Source: Dirofilaria immitis (taxonomy: Eukaryota > Nematoda > Chromadorea > Rhabditida > Onchocercidae). From it: DNA of 64,000 nt. A program made the translations under genes and the position numbers. Location: assembly GCA_024305405.1 (NCBI GenBank), contig JAKNDB010000076.1:1298501-1362500 (forward strand). Reading direction: 5' to 3'. Numbering within the stretch: the first letter of the stretch is position 1; the number at the start of each line of letters is the position of its first letter. Below are positions 41,012 to 60,600 of this stretch, in pieces. The notes beneath the pieces were generated by a model, which did no database searches, was not told the origin of the DNA, and was given only the letters and a program-made list of their open reading frames with translations.

Positions 41012-42770
41012 AATGCAGCGAAGGTGTACAAGAAATAACAAATTTAATGAATTTTGAAGTAACATCATGTCCATTTATGACTGATCTTTACCTTATCTCC
41101 AGATAAATTTCCATATGTTAGCTTTTTCGAAGATATTTCTTTCAGATTTTTTGTAATTCAAAAGTCCTGATATCCTCCAATATCTAGAACCACGGATTAT
41201 TTATCGTGTAGATTCTTCATGAACTCATACCAATTATTTCAGTATTTTGAAGTTCCCTGCTACTTTTATGTCATTAAGTTACTAAATTGTCTTTTTTTTT
41301 AATTCCATGCAAATTTATTCTCTTAACATTTTTCGACTAGATTTGAAATCAAATCCGACTTTATATTCTAAAATATTCCCCATTTTTGCTTTCTGTCCTT
41401 ATTTTATGTGAGATTTTTATATTATTATTAATTTCTGTAAAAATTAATATACTTGTTAAATCGCTTTGTTTTTAGTCCGAACTATTATATATTCTTATAA
41501 TTTTCATCCATATTGTCATATTGTGCCTTTACTTTAGTAAGTTTTTCAGCATTTTCTTCTCGGATAATAAATTTGTCGTACAAATATTGATAGGTTAAAT
41601 TAAAAATCTACTAAAGGAATACAGATTTTTTTCTATAGTGGAATTGCTATATCGTTTTTATCTTTCGTAACCTTTAGTGCTTTATTACGTTTTGGAAGAC
41701 AAGTTGCAGTTTAAAATATATTTGACTATCCAGCAAATGGTATATTAGATTGTCTTTGTTAATTTTAATATTGGAAGTTTAAATAAAAATTATCCGCTGT
41801 ATAGCGTATTTTAAGAATATCTCTGCATCATACCTTGCAAAAACATTGATAATTTTTAGCTTGCATATTAATATGTTCTTCACTGGAGGATAATTCTTCA
41901 AGCCTTATTTATTGAGCTAATATATTTAAAGTCCGAAGATAAAATATATATTGTTTCTACCGTAAATTGATCTATGATAGTTTACTACTATTAGAAAATG
42001 TGTTGCAAATAGTTTACTACTATTAGAAAATGTTCCTTGATACTATTGTGTTGTATGAAGTGATTACAAATTAATACATTTATAGTTCGTAATATCAATT
42101 GAAATGCATTTTTTAAATTATAATAAAATATTTCATATCATGTCTTAAGAGAATGTTGATTAGTTATGAACCAATATTTATTTATGAAATGTCTTATGCT
42201 GATAGAATATAGAAAAAGCCTTAATTTTTTAATTCATTTTGATAATTCAAATGAATTTCTATTTTTGCTTGACGATTTATGTTTCATAAGCGTTATACAG
42301 AAAGATAGTAATGCCTTGTTTTTGATATTTCATACAGTTAAAAGGTATATATCATTGATCTATTTGAAATTTTAAAACTTAATTAAACACAAAGAACATT
42401 CCTTTACTTTGATCAGACTGTTTCTCATGATAAAAAATCGGATTTATTTGATTCGTTTTATATAATGATACTTTTAAATCGTTTTCATCCATAGCACAAA
42501 GTTCTGCCAGTTTTTCATAAGGGATTCGGGCAACTCGAATTGTATATTAGGGAGAGAAGGATGCAATGTTTCGTTTTATTTGATATACGAATTTCTTTGA
42601 ATAAAGATTTGTGCTGTTTGTAGATCGAATTAATAAGCTACCAATAGAGTTTCAAATAATGTATACTGAGAAGATAGGGGAGAATATCTGTCTCAGGGAA
42701 ATAATGTAAGGATTGTGTTAGGATTAGCACACTGGTCCACGTATTTGTTTTCAAGTTATATAAGTTTCCT
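41012..42770. other. intergenic between RALGAPA and LENG1
   Basis: About 1.8 kb, T-rich, with the RALGAPA 3'UTR at the left. Contains one direct repeat (41976-42034). Open frames such as 42166-42375 and 42638-42907(-) are Leu/Ile/Phe-rich and have no support. Confidence 0.5.
41976..42034. repeat. direct repeat, 26 bp, copies about 31 bp apart
   Basis: ATAGTTTACTACTATTAGAAAATGT occurs at about 41977 and again at about 42009, essentially identical. A recent local duplication. Confidence 0.85.
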
Positions 42771-42775
42771 TTTAG
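42771..42775 (+). other. putative spliced-leader acceptor of LENG1
   Basis: CCTTTTAG ends at 42775, three bases before the ATG at 42779. Confidence 0.45.
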
Positions 42776-42778
42776 AAT

Positions 42779-44005
42779 ATGAATATATTGCCTAAAAAGA
42801 AATGGCATGTACGGACAAAGGAAAATGTTGCACGAGTACGTCATGATCAAAAGAAAGCTAAGGAACAAGATGAGGCAGTGACTGAAAGAGCTCAACTTGC
42901 AGAGCAAGAATATAAAGTTGGTTGCTTTTAGAAAACAGCAAATTTCTCGAATGAAGATTCAGGATAAAGAAACGTATTTTTGCATGACAGACAAGATGTT
43001 ATGCAAATGCCTTTTAAAGAATATTATCATGTTTGATGAATGTTACATAAACGGTAATGTCGTTGATATCTGTTCGCATTTTCAATGTAGCTTCATCGTC
43101 GGAAAAAGTTAAATTTTAAGATTGCAGGACGAGTGAACAGTGGCAATTAAAAGTAGTTTTCGTTTCGTATTTTATTTTTAATTTCTCAGTTTCGCCAACA
43201 AAATTTGAACATTGTAGGTAAATCTACTGCGTCAGAACGCGGAGCGAATAGATACAACACATGGGCTTGGAAAAAATGGAACTGTCGATAATAACGCGCA
43301 GTTTACTTCTTCCAGGCACGTTAACCTTTTCGCTGATTTAGAAACAGAATACCGAAAGAATCTTGGCATAAGAAATCAAGAATATGAATTAGAGAAGAAA
43401 AAGAACAAGAAGAATATGAAAAGAAAATCGGCATACTGCAGTATCTTGGACAATGCTCCAGTGAGTTCATGAAAGTTAGTCTTTTAAAATTCAATCGGTG
43501 CAGTGTCCTACAAAGAAAAGTTTTAACTCTCTTTCCCGGTCATTTTTTTCTCTCATTACATATTTTGAATTTCTTTTTCGTGCATTTGGATTTTCAGGAA
43601 AAACCTTGGTATGAAAAAAATTCCAACAAGAAAAGAAAATGAGTTCAGAAAAGTGGAAAATCGATCATCTGTTATTAAGATGAAACGCACTAAGAACACC
43701 GACATAGAGAAAAAGAGCATAAAAAGAAATATAAAAATAAGAAATCTCATCACAAAAAGTGCAGGAAGAAAAGTAGGCATCATGATTATAGTTCATTGGA
43801 AATATCTGATTTGGAAGAAGTTTCAAAAAAACAAAAGTTGGAAAAATTACGACAGGAACGCTTGGAACGAGAAGCAAAGGAACGAAAGCGTTTAATCAAT
43901 CTGTTGGCATCCTCGGAAAACAGTAAACAGAAAAAGGAAAGCAATTTTGCAAAATATAATTCACAGTTCAATCCAGCACTGGCACGTCAAAACCAAATCC
44001 GTTGA
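42779..44005 (+). CDS. LENG1: LENG1-like nuclear protein (CIR-N domain)
   Basis: The start MNILPKKKWHVRTKENVARV is nearly identical to leukocyte receptor cluster member 1 and carries the CIR N-terminal motif found in spliceosome-associated proteins. Exon 2 (from 43218) holds VNLFADLETEY; in another frame it holds YEKKIGILQYLGQCS (matching GILTYLGQSA). Exon 3 starts EKPWYEK (PPWY in human). A Lys/His-rich stretch follows, then QKLEKLRQERLEREAKER and the conserved end KYNSQFNPALARQ, with TGA at 44003-44005. The family is tentatively linked to pre-mRNA splicing; its role is not settled. Four places need a missing base for the frame to hold: near 43394, A4 at 43636-43639, 43677-43678 and 43692-43693. 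That is dense for a gene of this size, so decay here is less easily excluded than elsewhere. Confidence 0.88.
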
Positions 44006-44148
44006 ATTACAAAATTGCTAGAGTTTGTTTATTAGAGTAATCTTTGTTTTTAATAAATATTTAGACAGCGCATTATATATAATTCAACAGTTTGCAAGTT
44101 TATCCTGTTCTAGCACACGAAAGTTAAACATAGAATAATTTACTGAAA

Positions 44149-44954
44149 TTATCTCTCACATTGGTCGGAACATCTACTTGTTGAACCTTTTAAATATTTT
44201 TTTTTTTTGCAGAAATAGCGAGCTACCATTGGAAGGAGCATAACTAAATAAATGGATAATATTTATTAAGACAAACTGCACAACTAACCGTATAGCTGGC
44301 TTTTCTCCATATCCACTGGATATATGAAATATTGTAAATGGTTCTTCAAGAATGTTTGACAAGACGTAGAATGAAGAAGGTGAAAAAGCGAATAAAAAAT
44401 GACTGTTCATACACCTTAGCATACTTTAATTATTTCAAAATGTGCACAAATAAACATATAAACCATTCAACTTAGTTCTTCAGTGAAGCTGACATTTAAA
44501 TTAAAAGATTTCGGAATTTAAAGGTTACAAAGATGAATTAGATGGAATGTGGAATGAGAGACGGAACTAAGTTGCATATGAAATAAGAGTAGAAATAAAA
44601 TAAAGGCAACTGCAAAAGGCATTTATTTTTCGCTTATCTTCTTCGTCTAAATTGATTGCGTAAGGGAATTAATTCCTCTCGTTCTTTCTCTCAATCTCTG
44701 ACAAACGCCGACATTTAATAATGAAGATAGTACGATTAACTACAATGACGGAAGTTTCAGTCCGAATTGTCCACTTTTAACTATAGTATTTTAAATTTAA
44801 AGATATTTGATATACTCAGCAAATGCATTTCGGGAACATATTTTTGAAATTGAAGTAACATCACCTTACCTGTTGATTCTCTATACCCATTGCTGCATGG
44901 GACATGCATCCGATCATTAAGTCCCCGTCAGAGTGATTCGGAAGGCATGGTTTT
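44149..44954 (-). CDS. weak candidate small gene on the minus strand
   Basis: On the minus strand a stretch bounded by TTTCAG and GTAAGG (about 44953 down to 44868) is open in one frame (CLPNHSDGDLMIGCMSHAAM). A second (about 44349-44291, after TTGAAG, donor GTTAGT) and a third (from about 44248, after TTATTTAG) can be joined in phase, giving YFIYPVDMEKSQLYVMLLPM and a Lys-rich end. Another frame through exons 2 and 3 is open too and ends at 44174. No family is recognised, and no start exon is clear. The first segment is richer in G and C than its surroundings. It lies in the 5' flank of TBCD. Confidence 0.22.
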
Positions 44955-45324
44955 GCTGAAATGATACTGCTGGGACGAAGTAGAGAGGTTAAGCGGTCAT
45001 TCTGTAATTAGACACTCTGTTTAAAAGAACTGCCGATTGTCTTGAAAGGGTTGGAATTATTCTGTGATCTTGGATCATTTATTTCATATCTGGTAGATTA
45101 GTGTTTCTTAACTTAAGGGTTAGTCGTTCATTGTTATTAAATCCCATTAGGATAATTTTTACTTTCGAGTTATTAAAAGTGAATAACAAGTGAAAGTACG
45201 AATAGATGAATTGCTGCGTAATTGAGAAATAATAATATAGTGGCAAAATATTGATTCGATTTGACGATTTCTGTCATGAAAAAGAATGACAATGATATGA
45301 AAATTTTAATTACTTTTATTTCAA

Positions 45325-45330
45325 TTTCAG
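45325..45330 (+). other. putative spliced-leader acceptor of TBCD
   Basis: TTTCAG is followed by A and then the ATG at 45332. A classic acceptor one base before the start codon. Confidence 0.5.
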
Positions 45331-45331
45331 A

Positions 45332-52525
<7,194 letters not shown>

Positions 52526-53152
52526 AATTTTAATGTTATTTATTGATCATAGTAATATTTGAAGCTTTTTCGAAAAAACTGTTTGGTCAAATTTAATTTT
52601 TCATAGTAACTGCCTCGGAAAATGCATGGAAATGATAATAGATTAAATATAAATAGAGAATATCTAATATACTTTAAATCTAGGTTTTACCGCATATCTT
52701 TTTCTTATGAGCTTTTGTTTCTTACCAGAGAATTAAAAGTGAAATATCAAATTTTCATTGATTTATTATGTCTAAAAAGTTCGCGTGTCATTTTCGATCT
52801 CTTCATGTGTGATGCGGTATGCTGCGATTTCTAAATTAGTTAATAAATGTGATGTTAAATAAAGAATATGATCATTTCTCTTTTAAAGTTTCGCGAGTTT
52901 TATTGCTGATCAATTATTTTCTTTATTGTTATGACTTTGACCGTTCCTAATTATTATCGCAAGGTACTATTGGCATCGGAAAAATGGCTTGGCGGTAAAC
53001 TTTAGGGGATAATCCAATGCAGACATGGAGCTAACGTATGAAGCGTGAATTTCTTGTAGTTGAGGAATTCAGTGGTGCTCGTTTTCTGTATAAAGTTGCT
53101 AATTGTGTAAATTATGAAGAAAGATGCAAATTTTAAAGGCGTCAAATAATTT
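52526..53152. other. intergenic between TBCD and CTNNBL1
   Basis: About 630 bp. The open frame at 52622-52834 (Phe/Leu/Tyr-rich) has no recognisable domain or splice context and looks like noise. The spacing is larger than typical C. elegans operon gaps, so co-transcription with TBCD is possible but unsupported. Confidence 0.45.
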
Positions 53153-53160
53153 TTTTTTAG
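53153..53160 (+). other. putative spliced-leader acceptor of CTNNBL1
   Basis: A T-run ending TTTTTTAG lies four bases before the ATG at 53165. Confidence 0.45.
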
Positions 53161-53164
53161 CAAA

Positions 53165-56100
53165 ATGTCTTCCATCGATGTAACAGAAATCTTGCGAACA
53201 ACAACTGAGGTGATAAGGGTTTTATTTTTTTACAGTTTGAGGGTTTTCAATTTACATCTCTAAATTTGAAATTGAAATGTTTGTTCAACTGTAATGTTTT
53301 ACTTCTGAATAGTATCTTGACTAACAGTAATGCTGCTTTTTAAAGATTCAATCAAAGCGACCTCGTATTGACGTTGCAAATATGTCTATAGCAACTACTA
53401 CACCAGAAGATATCCTGGCGGCATTGGAGCGCGATGAATCAGAAGCAATGATTGTCGATGAAGCAACTGTTAAACGAATTATTTTGCAGGTCAAGTTACA
53501 ATCGCGCTTAAATTCTTTAGCATTTTTTCAATTCCAGTTTTTTTCGATGCGAGAAAAACTTTTAGTTCTAGTTTTTTTGTATTAATTGCTAGTCTGTTCT
53601 GATTTTCAACTTTTCAGCTGGAAAAACGATGTTTAAAAAATCGAGAGATGCGCATTAAATACGGCGACGAACCAGCAAAGTTCATGGAAAGCGAAGTTGA
53701 ATTGAATGAAGCTGTACAGGTTCATATTCATTTTTGAAAACATATTTTCTCTATTACGTATGGATTATGTATAGTTATTTAAGGAAATGCACATCTTAGC
53801 AACGCAGCCCGATTTATATCAACTACTTGTTGACCATGGCGCAACAGCTACTCTTTTGCAATTATTAGCTCATGAAAATTCTGACATTGTTGCCGCTGTC
53901 ATCAACCTTTTGCAGGTTCCTTTAAACTATTACACAAAATATATAAAAATTTTTGGTTAGTACCAATAGATATCATATTGCAGTACAATATGATACGAAT
54001 TAATTGAGACGAGTTTATCATATTCCCAAATTAAGCCTTCTATAGTTGAAAAATTTTGCGCTTAGTGTTTTCTTTATTTACCGGTAGATATCAGTGAGTA
54101 TTTGTAAGATTACAAACAGCAAAATAAATTTTTAGATATATTCAAGTTTCTATCAATATTTATTATTTAAAATGTGTTTGTTATTTAAAGGAACTAACAG
54201 ATGTTGATACATTGAATGAAGGTGAAGGTGGTGCAGAGAAACTAATTGATGCGCTGGTTGCCGATCAGCTAATTGAAACATTAGTACAACAAAGCATTGA
54301 ACGTTTGGATGAAACCATGAAGGACGAGGCCGATGCAATCCATAATGCATTATCAGTCGTAGAAAATGTGAATTTTTAGATATTTGTTTGTCTTCATTTC
54401 TAAATTAATGCATTTTTAAATCAGGCCGACTCAGGGTTTTTTAAAGAAGACGGTAAATAATAATTGATTTAAAACGATGATTTGCGTAATATAATTATGG
54501 CGCTACAGTGATTAAATATGAAGGACTTAACAATTTCAATAGAAGAGCGATTTGACATAATTTTTCCCGTATTATAGAATTTAACATATGTTTAGTGTTT
54601 GCATATTTGGAAATATTTTGAATGCAATAGACGGCTATAATCTCGGAAAGTTGAATCACCATTTTCTGGTTAAATCACCATTTTATCTTAATTTCTTTCT
54701 TTTTGTAGGTGCTTGATTTTCGTCCGTCTTTCGCTGATATTTGTGTCGAACAGGGTTTGTTTGCTTGGCTTCTTCGTCGTGGAACTCAAAGAGGATCTTT
54801 GGATGCGAATAAGATGTTCGCTAGCGAATTGCTTTCTTTACTTCTACAATCAACTGAATTAGCTAGAAAACGATTAACCGAAAAAGTTGATGGCTTCGAT
54901 TTATTACTTCGTGTAGGTTTTTATTAGACTCTGGTTGCAAAACTATCATGAATTTAATAAAAGTGACCATAAAATGTATCCAAAACCAGTGTCGATAAGA
55001 ATTCGATATTGATTTTTGATCTTTAGAAAATTTCTATTCTTTTAGTGCAAGTTAGTACATTTTAGGCTCTGGCCACTTATAAGCGTCATGATCCTGCGAG
55101 TGCAGATGAACGAGAACATATGGAGAACTTGTTCAATGCTGTATGTGCCGCGCTTATGTATGCACCAAATAGGCAGAAATTTCTGGATGGTGAAGGCCTT
55201 CAATTAATGAATCTTATGCTGAGGTAACTTATTTATGATAGGTTTTCATGTTTGCAAAAATATTTTTATTTGTTTTCGAAAACTTCCAATTTTTGTTAGG
55301 GAACGTAAGCAGTCACGTGAAAGTGCGTTAAAGGTTTTGGATTATGCTACAAATGGTGCAGAAGGAAAATCCAATTGTGCCAAGTTCATCGATATTCTCG
55401 GTGATCCTTTAAGATTTGTTAATAATAGTAACAGATTTACATTTGGATCTCTGATTAGTAGGAAATGATTATTTCAACGGAAAACGTTTTGTGAAATGGG
55501 TTAAACGATTTATGTAGTAATTTTCTTTTTTTTGGCCACTCGTGTTTCATGACGTTTATTCCTTTTTCATTTATGCATCTCTCTTTCAGAACTTTTACAA
55601 GTGTCATTTTTTTAGGTTTGCGAACAATTTTTCCGTTGTTTATGAGGACTCCATCAAAGCAAAAAGGAAAGATTCAACACCGGACGAACATGAGGAGCAT
55701 GTTTGTTCGGTAAAATTATTTTATTTTTTTAAAATCCAAATCATAATGAATGAATGATACGTGCGGAATTTTGCAGGTTTTGGCATCTTTGTTAAGATCC
55801 TGTGGTGAAGAAGGACGTAATCGGATTTTTTCGAAATTTAATGAACATGAGTATGAAAAAGTCGACCGCGCAGTTGAACTCGTGCTAAAATATCAGTAGG
55901 TTTTGCTTCTGGAATCAGTTGATGACATTTTTGTATTAAGGAAAAGCAATTTTTTTATGATTTCTTGTGCGTTTCAAGTTACAGCAACTAAATTGAGAGA
56001 ATGAAAGGAAAACTCTATTTTATGTAAATTTGAACAGTTTTGTTCAATCAGTCGCATATTTTTGCTTTTAATTCTATTTTTATTTTGTTCAAAATTTTCA

Positions 56101-56907
56101 TTTTTTAAATTGTTAGTAATAACATATTTTGAGGTAAGTCCTCTAAACACATTTTAAGAAAATAGTCTGTAAATATTTATCTCAAATGACTGAAATATAT
56201 AGGGAACGTGTTGACCGATTCGATGCTCGCCAGGCTAATATGGCACAGAACAGCAAATTATCTGATGATGAAATTGAACAGTTATACTTAGATAAATTGG
56301 ATGCTGGTCTATACACACTACAGCGAACGGCTTTAATTCTTGCGGATATATGTTCAAATGCACTGCCTGGTTGTCGTAATCGAGCAATAAAATTGTTCCA
56401 AATGCGCACTGGAAATGGAAAGCTTTGTAGACATCTTGTGCCGGTTTGTTCTACTGTCGTTGTTTTTAGCCGCATTAATTTCGTGTTCTTTCATGATCAT
56501 TTAAATCTTATTCATTTCTTCTACCTTTTATTTTTTTTTCAAGTTTCCTGCCGCTTTTTTGTTGATTTCTAGCCCAAAAGTTTATTTTTTGAATAATTAA
56601 TTACTCGTCTTTCGGGTCATAAGCTTGTGAAATGTCCATTGCATAAAAACTATCATCCAGTGAATGCAGTAACTACTTATTATTGAATGAATGCAGTATT
56701 TTTCTAATTTAGCTAGGTTGCACCTTATATTTCAATCGGTAGATTGCTATTATCAATTTTTTCAAAGATTTTATTGAAGTATTTTCCATAATCTTATCTT
56801 TTTAGATCCTTGAGGAATACGAAATTAATTTAGGCGCAGAGGCAGATGAAGAAAGAAGACGTATACGTCAGCTTATTGCTCGATTGAATGGCATTGATAA
56901 AAACTAG
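53165..56907 (+). CDS. CTNNBL1: beta-catenin-like protein 1 (ARM-repeat spliceosome factor)
   Basis: Nuclear ARM-repeat protein associated with the Prp19/CDC5L part of the spliceosome. A short first exon (53165-53209) gives MSSIDVTEILRTTTE; the second has SKRPRIDV, a basic patch. Then the ARM array: KFMESEVELNEAVQEMHILA, DLYQLLVDHGATATLLQLLA (53811-53870), DVDTLNEGEGGAEKLIDALV (54195), FASELLSLLLQSTELARKRL (54817), ALMYAPNRQKFLDGEGLQLM (55151), GLRTIFPLFMRTP (from about 55615), DEHEEHVCSVLASLLRS, DAGLYTLQRTALILADICSN (56301) and the C-terminal EERRRIRQLIARLNGIDKN ending at TAG 56905-56907. The family matches end to end. A one-base loss in A3 at 55656-55658 is required inside the GLRTIF exon, because the HEEHVCS part is in the next frame. 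Confidence 0.94.
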
Positions 56908-57629
56908 ATTTTTTAGCTTGTATTCAGAGTCATTGTACAAACGATACACCTTTTCTATTTTTATTCATAGTTTACTAGTTTATATTTACTATTTTTCACT
57001 CATGAATAAAATTTTATGTTGTCATTGATGTAAATTCCCATAATTCTAAAATTTATTTGCTTAACAAGATTGAGACTTTTCTGAAACAAGAAAAATTGAA
57101 CAATCTAACAAATATATTAACTTAAACATCCTTATTGGATGGTCATTAGAATTAGCGGCAAGGATGGGAAAAATGAAAATGCAATAAGAATGAAAATTTT
57201 TAGAAAATAAGATCAAAAAGTTGGAACGACAAAATAAGAATAAAAATAAGATGGAAATTGAACTATACAGAGAAAAGTATGTAAAAGTTTGGAAATGCAT
57301 TACGTCACGGCGAACTTAACTCGTATGGAGTGTAGAATTAGTTTGCCTTGCCTTTTTGTTATCCTCGATGAACCAACTTTAAATCTTTATACTAATTGAG
57401 AAAATGCCTTCGAAAACAAAGACTAATGAGGATCAATGACAGTCAGTTGGTGTTTTGCTAACATGTCTGAGTCTTTGATCGATATCATTTATCTCCCCTG
57501 ACAGTCATTCACTTGTATCAAATTGTCGCTTCAATATTATACATATACATTTCTCGGCTATTATTCGCTTCCAGCGCAGCTTGAAAAAATTCAGCTTATG
57601 TAGAGAAATCAGATATGAGATCTGATATA
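56908..57629. other. convergent intergenic region, CTNNBL1 / myosin VI
   Basis: About 720 bp where the 3' ends of CTNNBL1 (+) and myosin VI (-) face each other. It should hold both 3'UTRs and poly(A) sites (AATAAA at 57005 for the plus strand). No gene is seen; the minus open frame at 57061-57300 is Phe/Leu-rich noise. Confidence 0.5.
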
Positions 57630-60600
57630 TCAGTTTCTTTTATCTTTGAAGCAAATATGATACTCTGGTCCACCGCACTGATACCAAAGCGTTTCAAATT
57701 CAACAGCTGTTATTTCGGCACCTTTTTTCCTTGTTAATTGCGTTGCGTCAAGAGGCAGTTCGCACATTTCCATATCATCTTGGCCTGACAAAGCGAACTC
57801 ACTATTAATAACAATCAATGAGATAATGAGTTAAAATATTCGACAATTTGGATAAGATATTACATCAATAAAAAGTGGGAATGAATAGCCTAAATTTACG
57901 GGTGTGTCAATATTCAAATAATTTTCGTTCTTCGTGAACCATATCATTCATCGAATATTTCTACGCCTGTGTGATGATTATGGAAGTTAGTATACTTACC
58001 AGCAATAAGCAATGTAGGTTTCTTATTGGAATATAATTCCATTTGACGAGCAATCCATTGTCCATCAAAATGGGCATACCACATACCACCTGAATCTGCT
58101 ACTTTTAATACATCAGCAAAAACAAACACAAAAATTGTATTATTGATTCATTTTGGAGAATTAATATGGCCTATCCTATTCATTATTAATTGAAATTTTG
58201 CTGTACAAAACTCTCAAGCAAAGCACATAACTCAGCATCCAACTCCATGAAACTGCGACGTACATAATTCAAATTTAAAAAGAGAATTTCAAAGGAAGAT
58301 ATGTATGGCTCTGAACATACCATGAACATTTATATATTCATAGTCAGGTTTTGCGAAGGGTACTTTGAAATATCGTTGGATAGTACGACTATTCTGCGAG
58401 GAAGGCGAAGAGAATCCTTTATTGTCTAAAACAGGAAATATTTTAGTTTATTTCAAGTGTAGAATATTCAAAGCTATTCAACATAACTAACAGTCGAACT
58501 ATTTGGTCTTATCAGTCAGCTTCTGTTCAAAAGAATATGTGTTAATATAGCTTGAAATTTTTAAGAAAGCGGACATTTTTAGTATACTGAATTTTTGTTC
58601 CACTATCGGTTTTTAATATCACTTGAACCAGACCCCTTCACAAAAAAAAGAAAAATGAAATTTGAGGAAAAGATGGCGACTCAGTAACGTAAAGGAGAAG
58701 CAGTAAACATTATTGTGATCGATCTGCTTAATTTACTTGAAGCAAGCATTGTCATTGGTATACGATTTATCTGTCTCTCAGCAATACTGCTCTCATTTAG
58801 TTCTTTCCACTGCTGATAAATTTGTAAGCGTCTATAGAATTCTTCTTTGCAGGAAAGCAATAAATCTGTATCTAAAACCTCACCAGTTCTATAGTATCGA
58901 CTGAAATTAATTTTCTTCTATGCTATCAATGTATTAAAATCTATCCTCAACATCAGGTCGAGACATGTTTTGTCCTAATAATTAGCTCAGGATTAAGAGA
59001 AAAAAGAGCGAAGCCATTTCCACTCACAGTCTCGCTGTGCCACGCTCTACCCTGACTCACCGTCGGCGCGATCGTCTGTTCCCAAACGCAAAAATTATGC
59101 TGTTGGCGAGTCCCAACTCGAGAGTGCCACTAATAAAATAACGGAAGAGGTGAATTAGAAAAGTCTTCCCTACATTCTAGTCTCATTACATAGATGAACG
59201 TATTGAAATGATGGAGTCAGACCAAAATACTAGCTATGAACGATCGTATTTCATATACTGAATTGTTGCATTTTTGGTTGCATAGTGTACACTATCCAAC
59301 CAAAGACAATTAAGTGCCTGACACTACGAACTCCCGTTTTAAGCACATTGTTCGACCTTTTTGACTACTGTACCATAAATCTAATTTTTTCTTAAAGTTA
59401 GCATCAAATGCTATGAAATTTAAGCTATAAATAAATGAATACCTGTTGAAGTATTGATAATGTCGCGAAGTTCAACGTATTTATATTTCTTTAAATCATA
59501 TTTAGATGTATCGACGTATTTCTCTTTCCTGCTAAAATCTTAGCAAATTTCATTGGACAGTTTTTTGCAACCAAAAATAGATCCTATTTCAGGCAGGCTA
59601 TTGATCTCATCTTACCTCTGCCTCAAGATTTCTGCTAGATTTCTGCTTTCTAATTTCTGCTAGACGCCCAAACAATGAAAAATCCAAATTTTTCATTTTG
59701 AATTTTGGTAGTCATGTAACTAGATTTCACACAAATTTTTTAGATCAAAAAATTATTCAGCTACTTGTTTCAATTTTAATAAATCTTTTGGCTTTACAAA
59801 CCCATTCAATCAACGTCATCTCCCATTATATTATTAATATTATTGATCTTGAATTATCTCACGCAACACATAATTATGTAAATGTCTTGCCGTATTATTC
59901 TAAGAAAATCGATGCATTCCATACAGTATCTATCCGTTGCAAGCCGCGCACGAATAATTACGTGATTAACCATCTCATGAATATTTCTTTTAACTTATCA
60001 AAAGTAAATTCGAAAAATACATGATCTTACGCGATATTATCTCCGATCATTTGCACAGTAGAACCTTTCCTCGCTAGCCTTGCAAATTCATCATCCAGTT
60101 TCTCTTGTTTCAGTTTCTTATTTCTAAATTAAAACTGGAAATTTTTAGAAAAACAAGCGAAGCTTCGTATTATTATTTATTTTGATATATGACTTTCTAA
60201 TTTTTGAATATACAATCTTCAATCCATAAATTATCATTCGATGAAGTTCAATAACTTCACAATCTTTTAGTTAGAATAATTACCGTTGACATTTAATATC
60301 CTTTTCGTTTTCATTCTGCGTTCTCAACATTTCTTGTTGTCGATGGTATTTCTTTTCTTTCCGTTTTCTTCTTTCTTCAAATTCCGCTCGCCTTTAAAAT
60401 TTCGAATTTTAATACAAATACTTTCATTACTTCCTTGAAAACCATTTCTAAAACATATGTTGCATTAAACAAAATGTGATTATTACTCAATGCATTGTTG
60501 TTCCGACTTTTGCTTCTTCAAACTTCTTTTTTCTTCTTTGTTCGCTTCCGAACGTTGTTTTTCTTCCATTTGCTCGATCTTTCTTTGTTCGTCCTTGGCA

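Noticed and set aside
43556..43877. Minus-strand frames over LENG1
   Set aside because: Reverse complement of a Lys-rich coding stretch; Phe/Leu-rich as expected from that.
52622..52834. 70-codon frame between TBCD and CTNNBL1
   Set aside because: Composition-driven (Phe, Leu, Tyr), without splice context or a recognisable domain.
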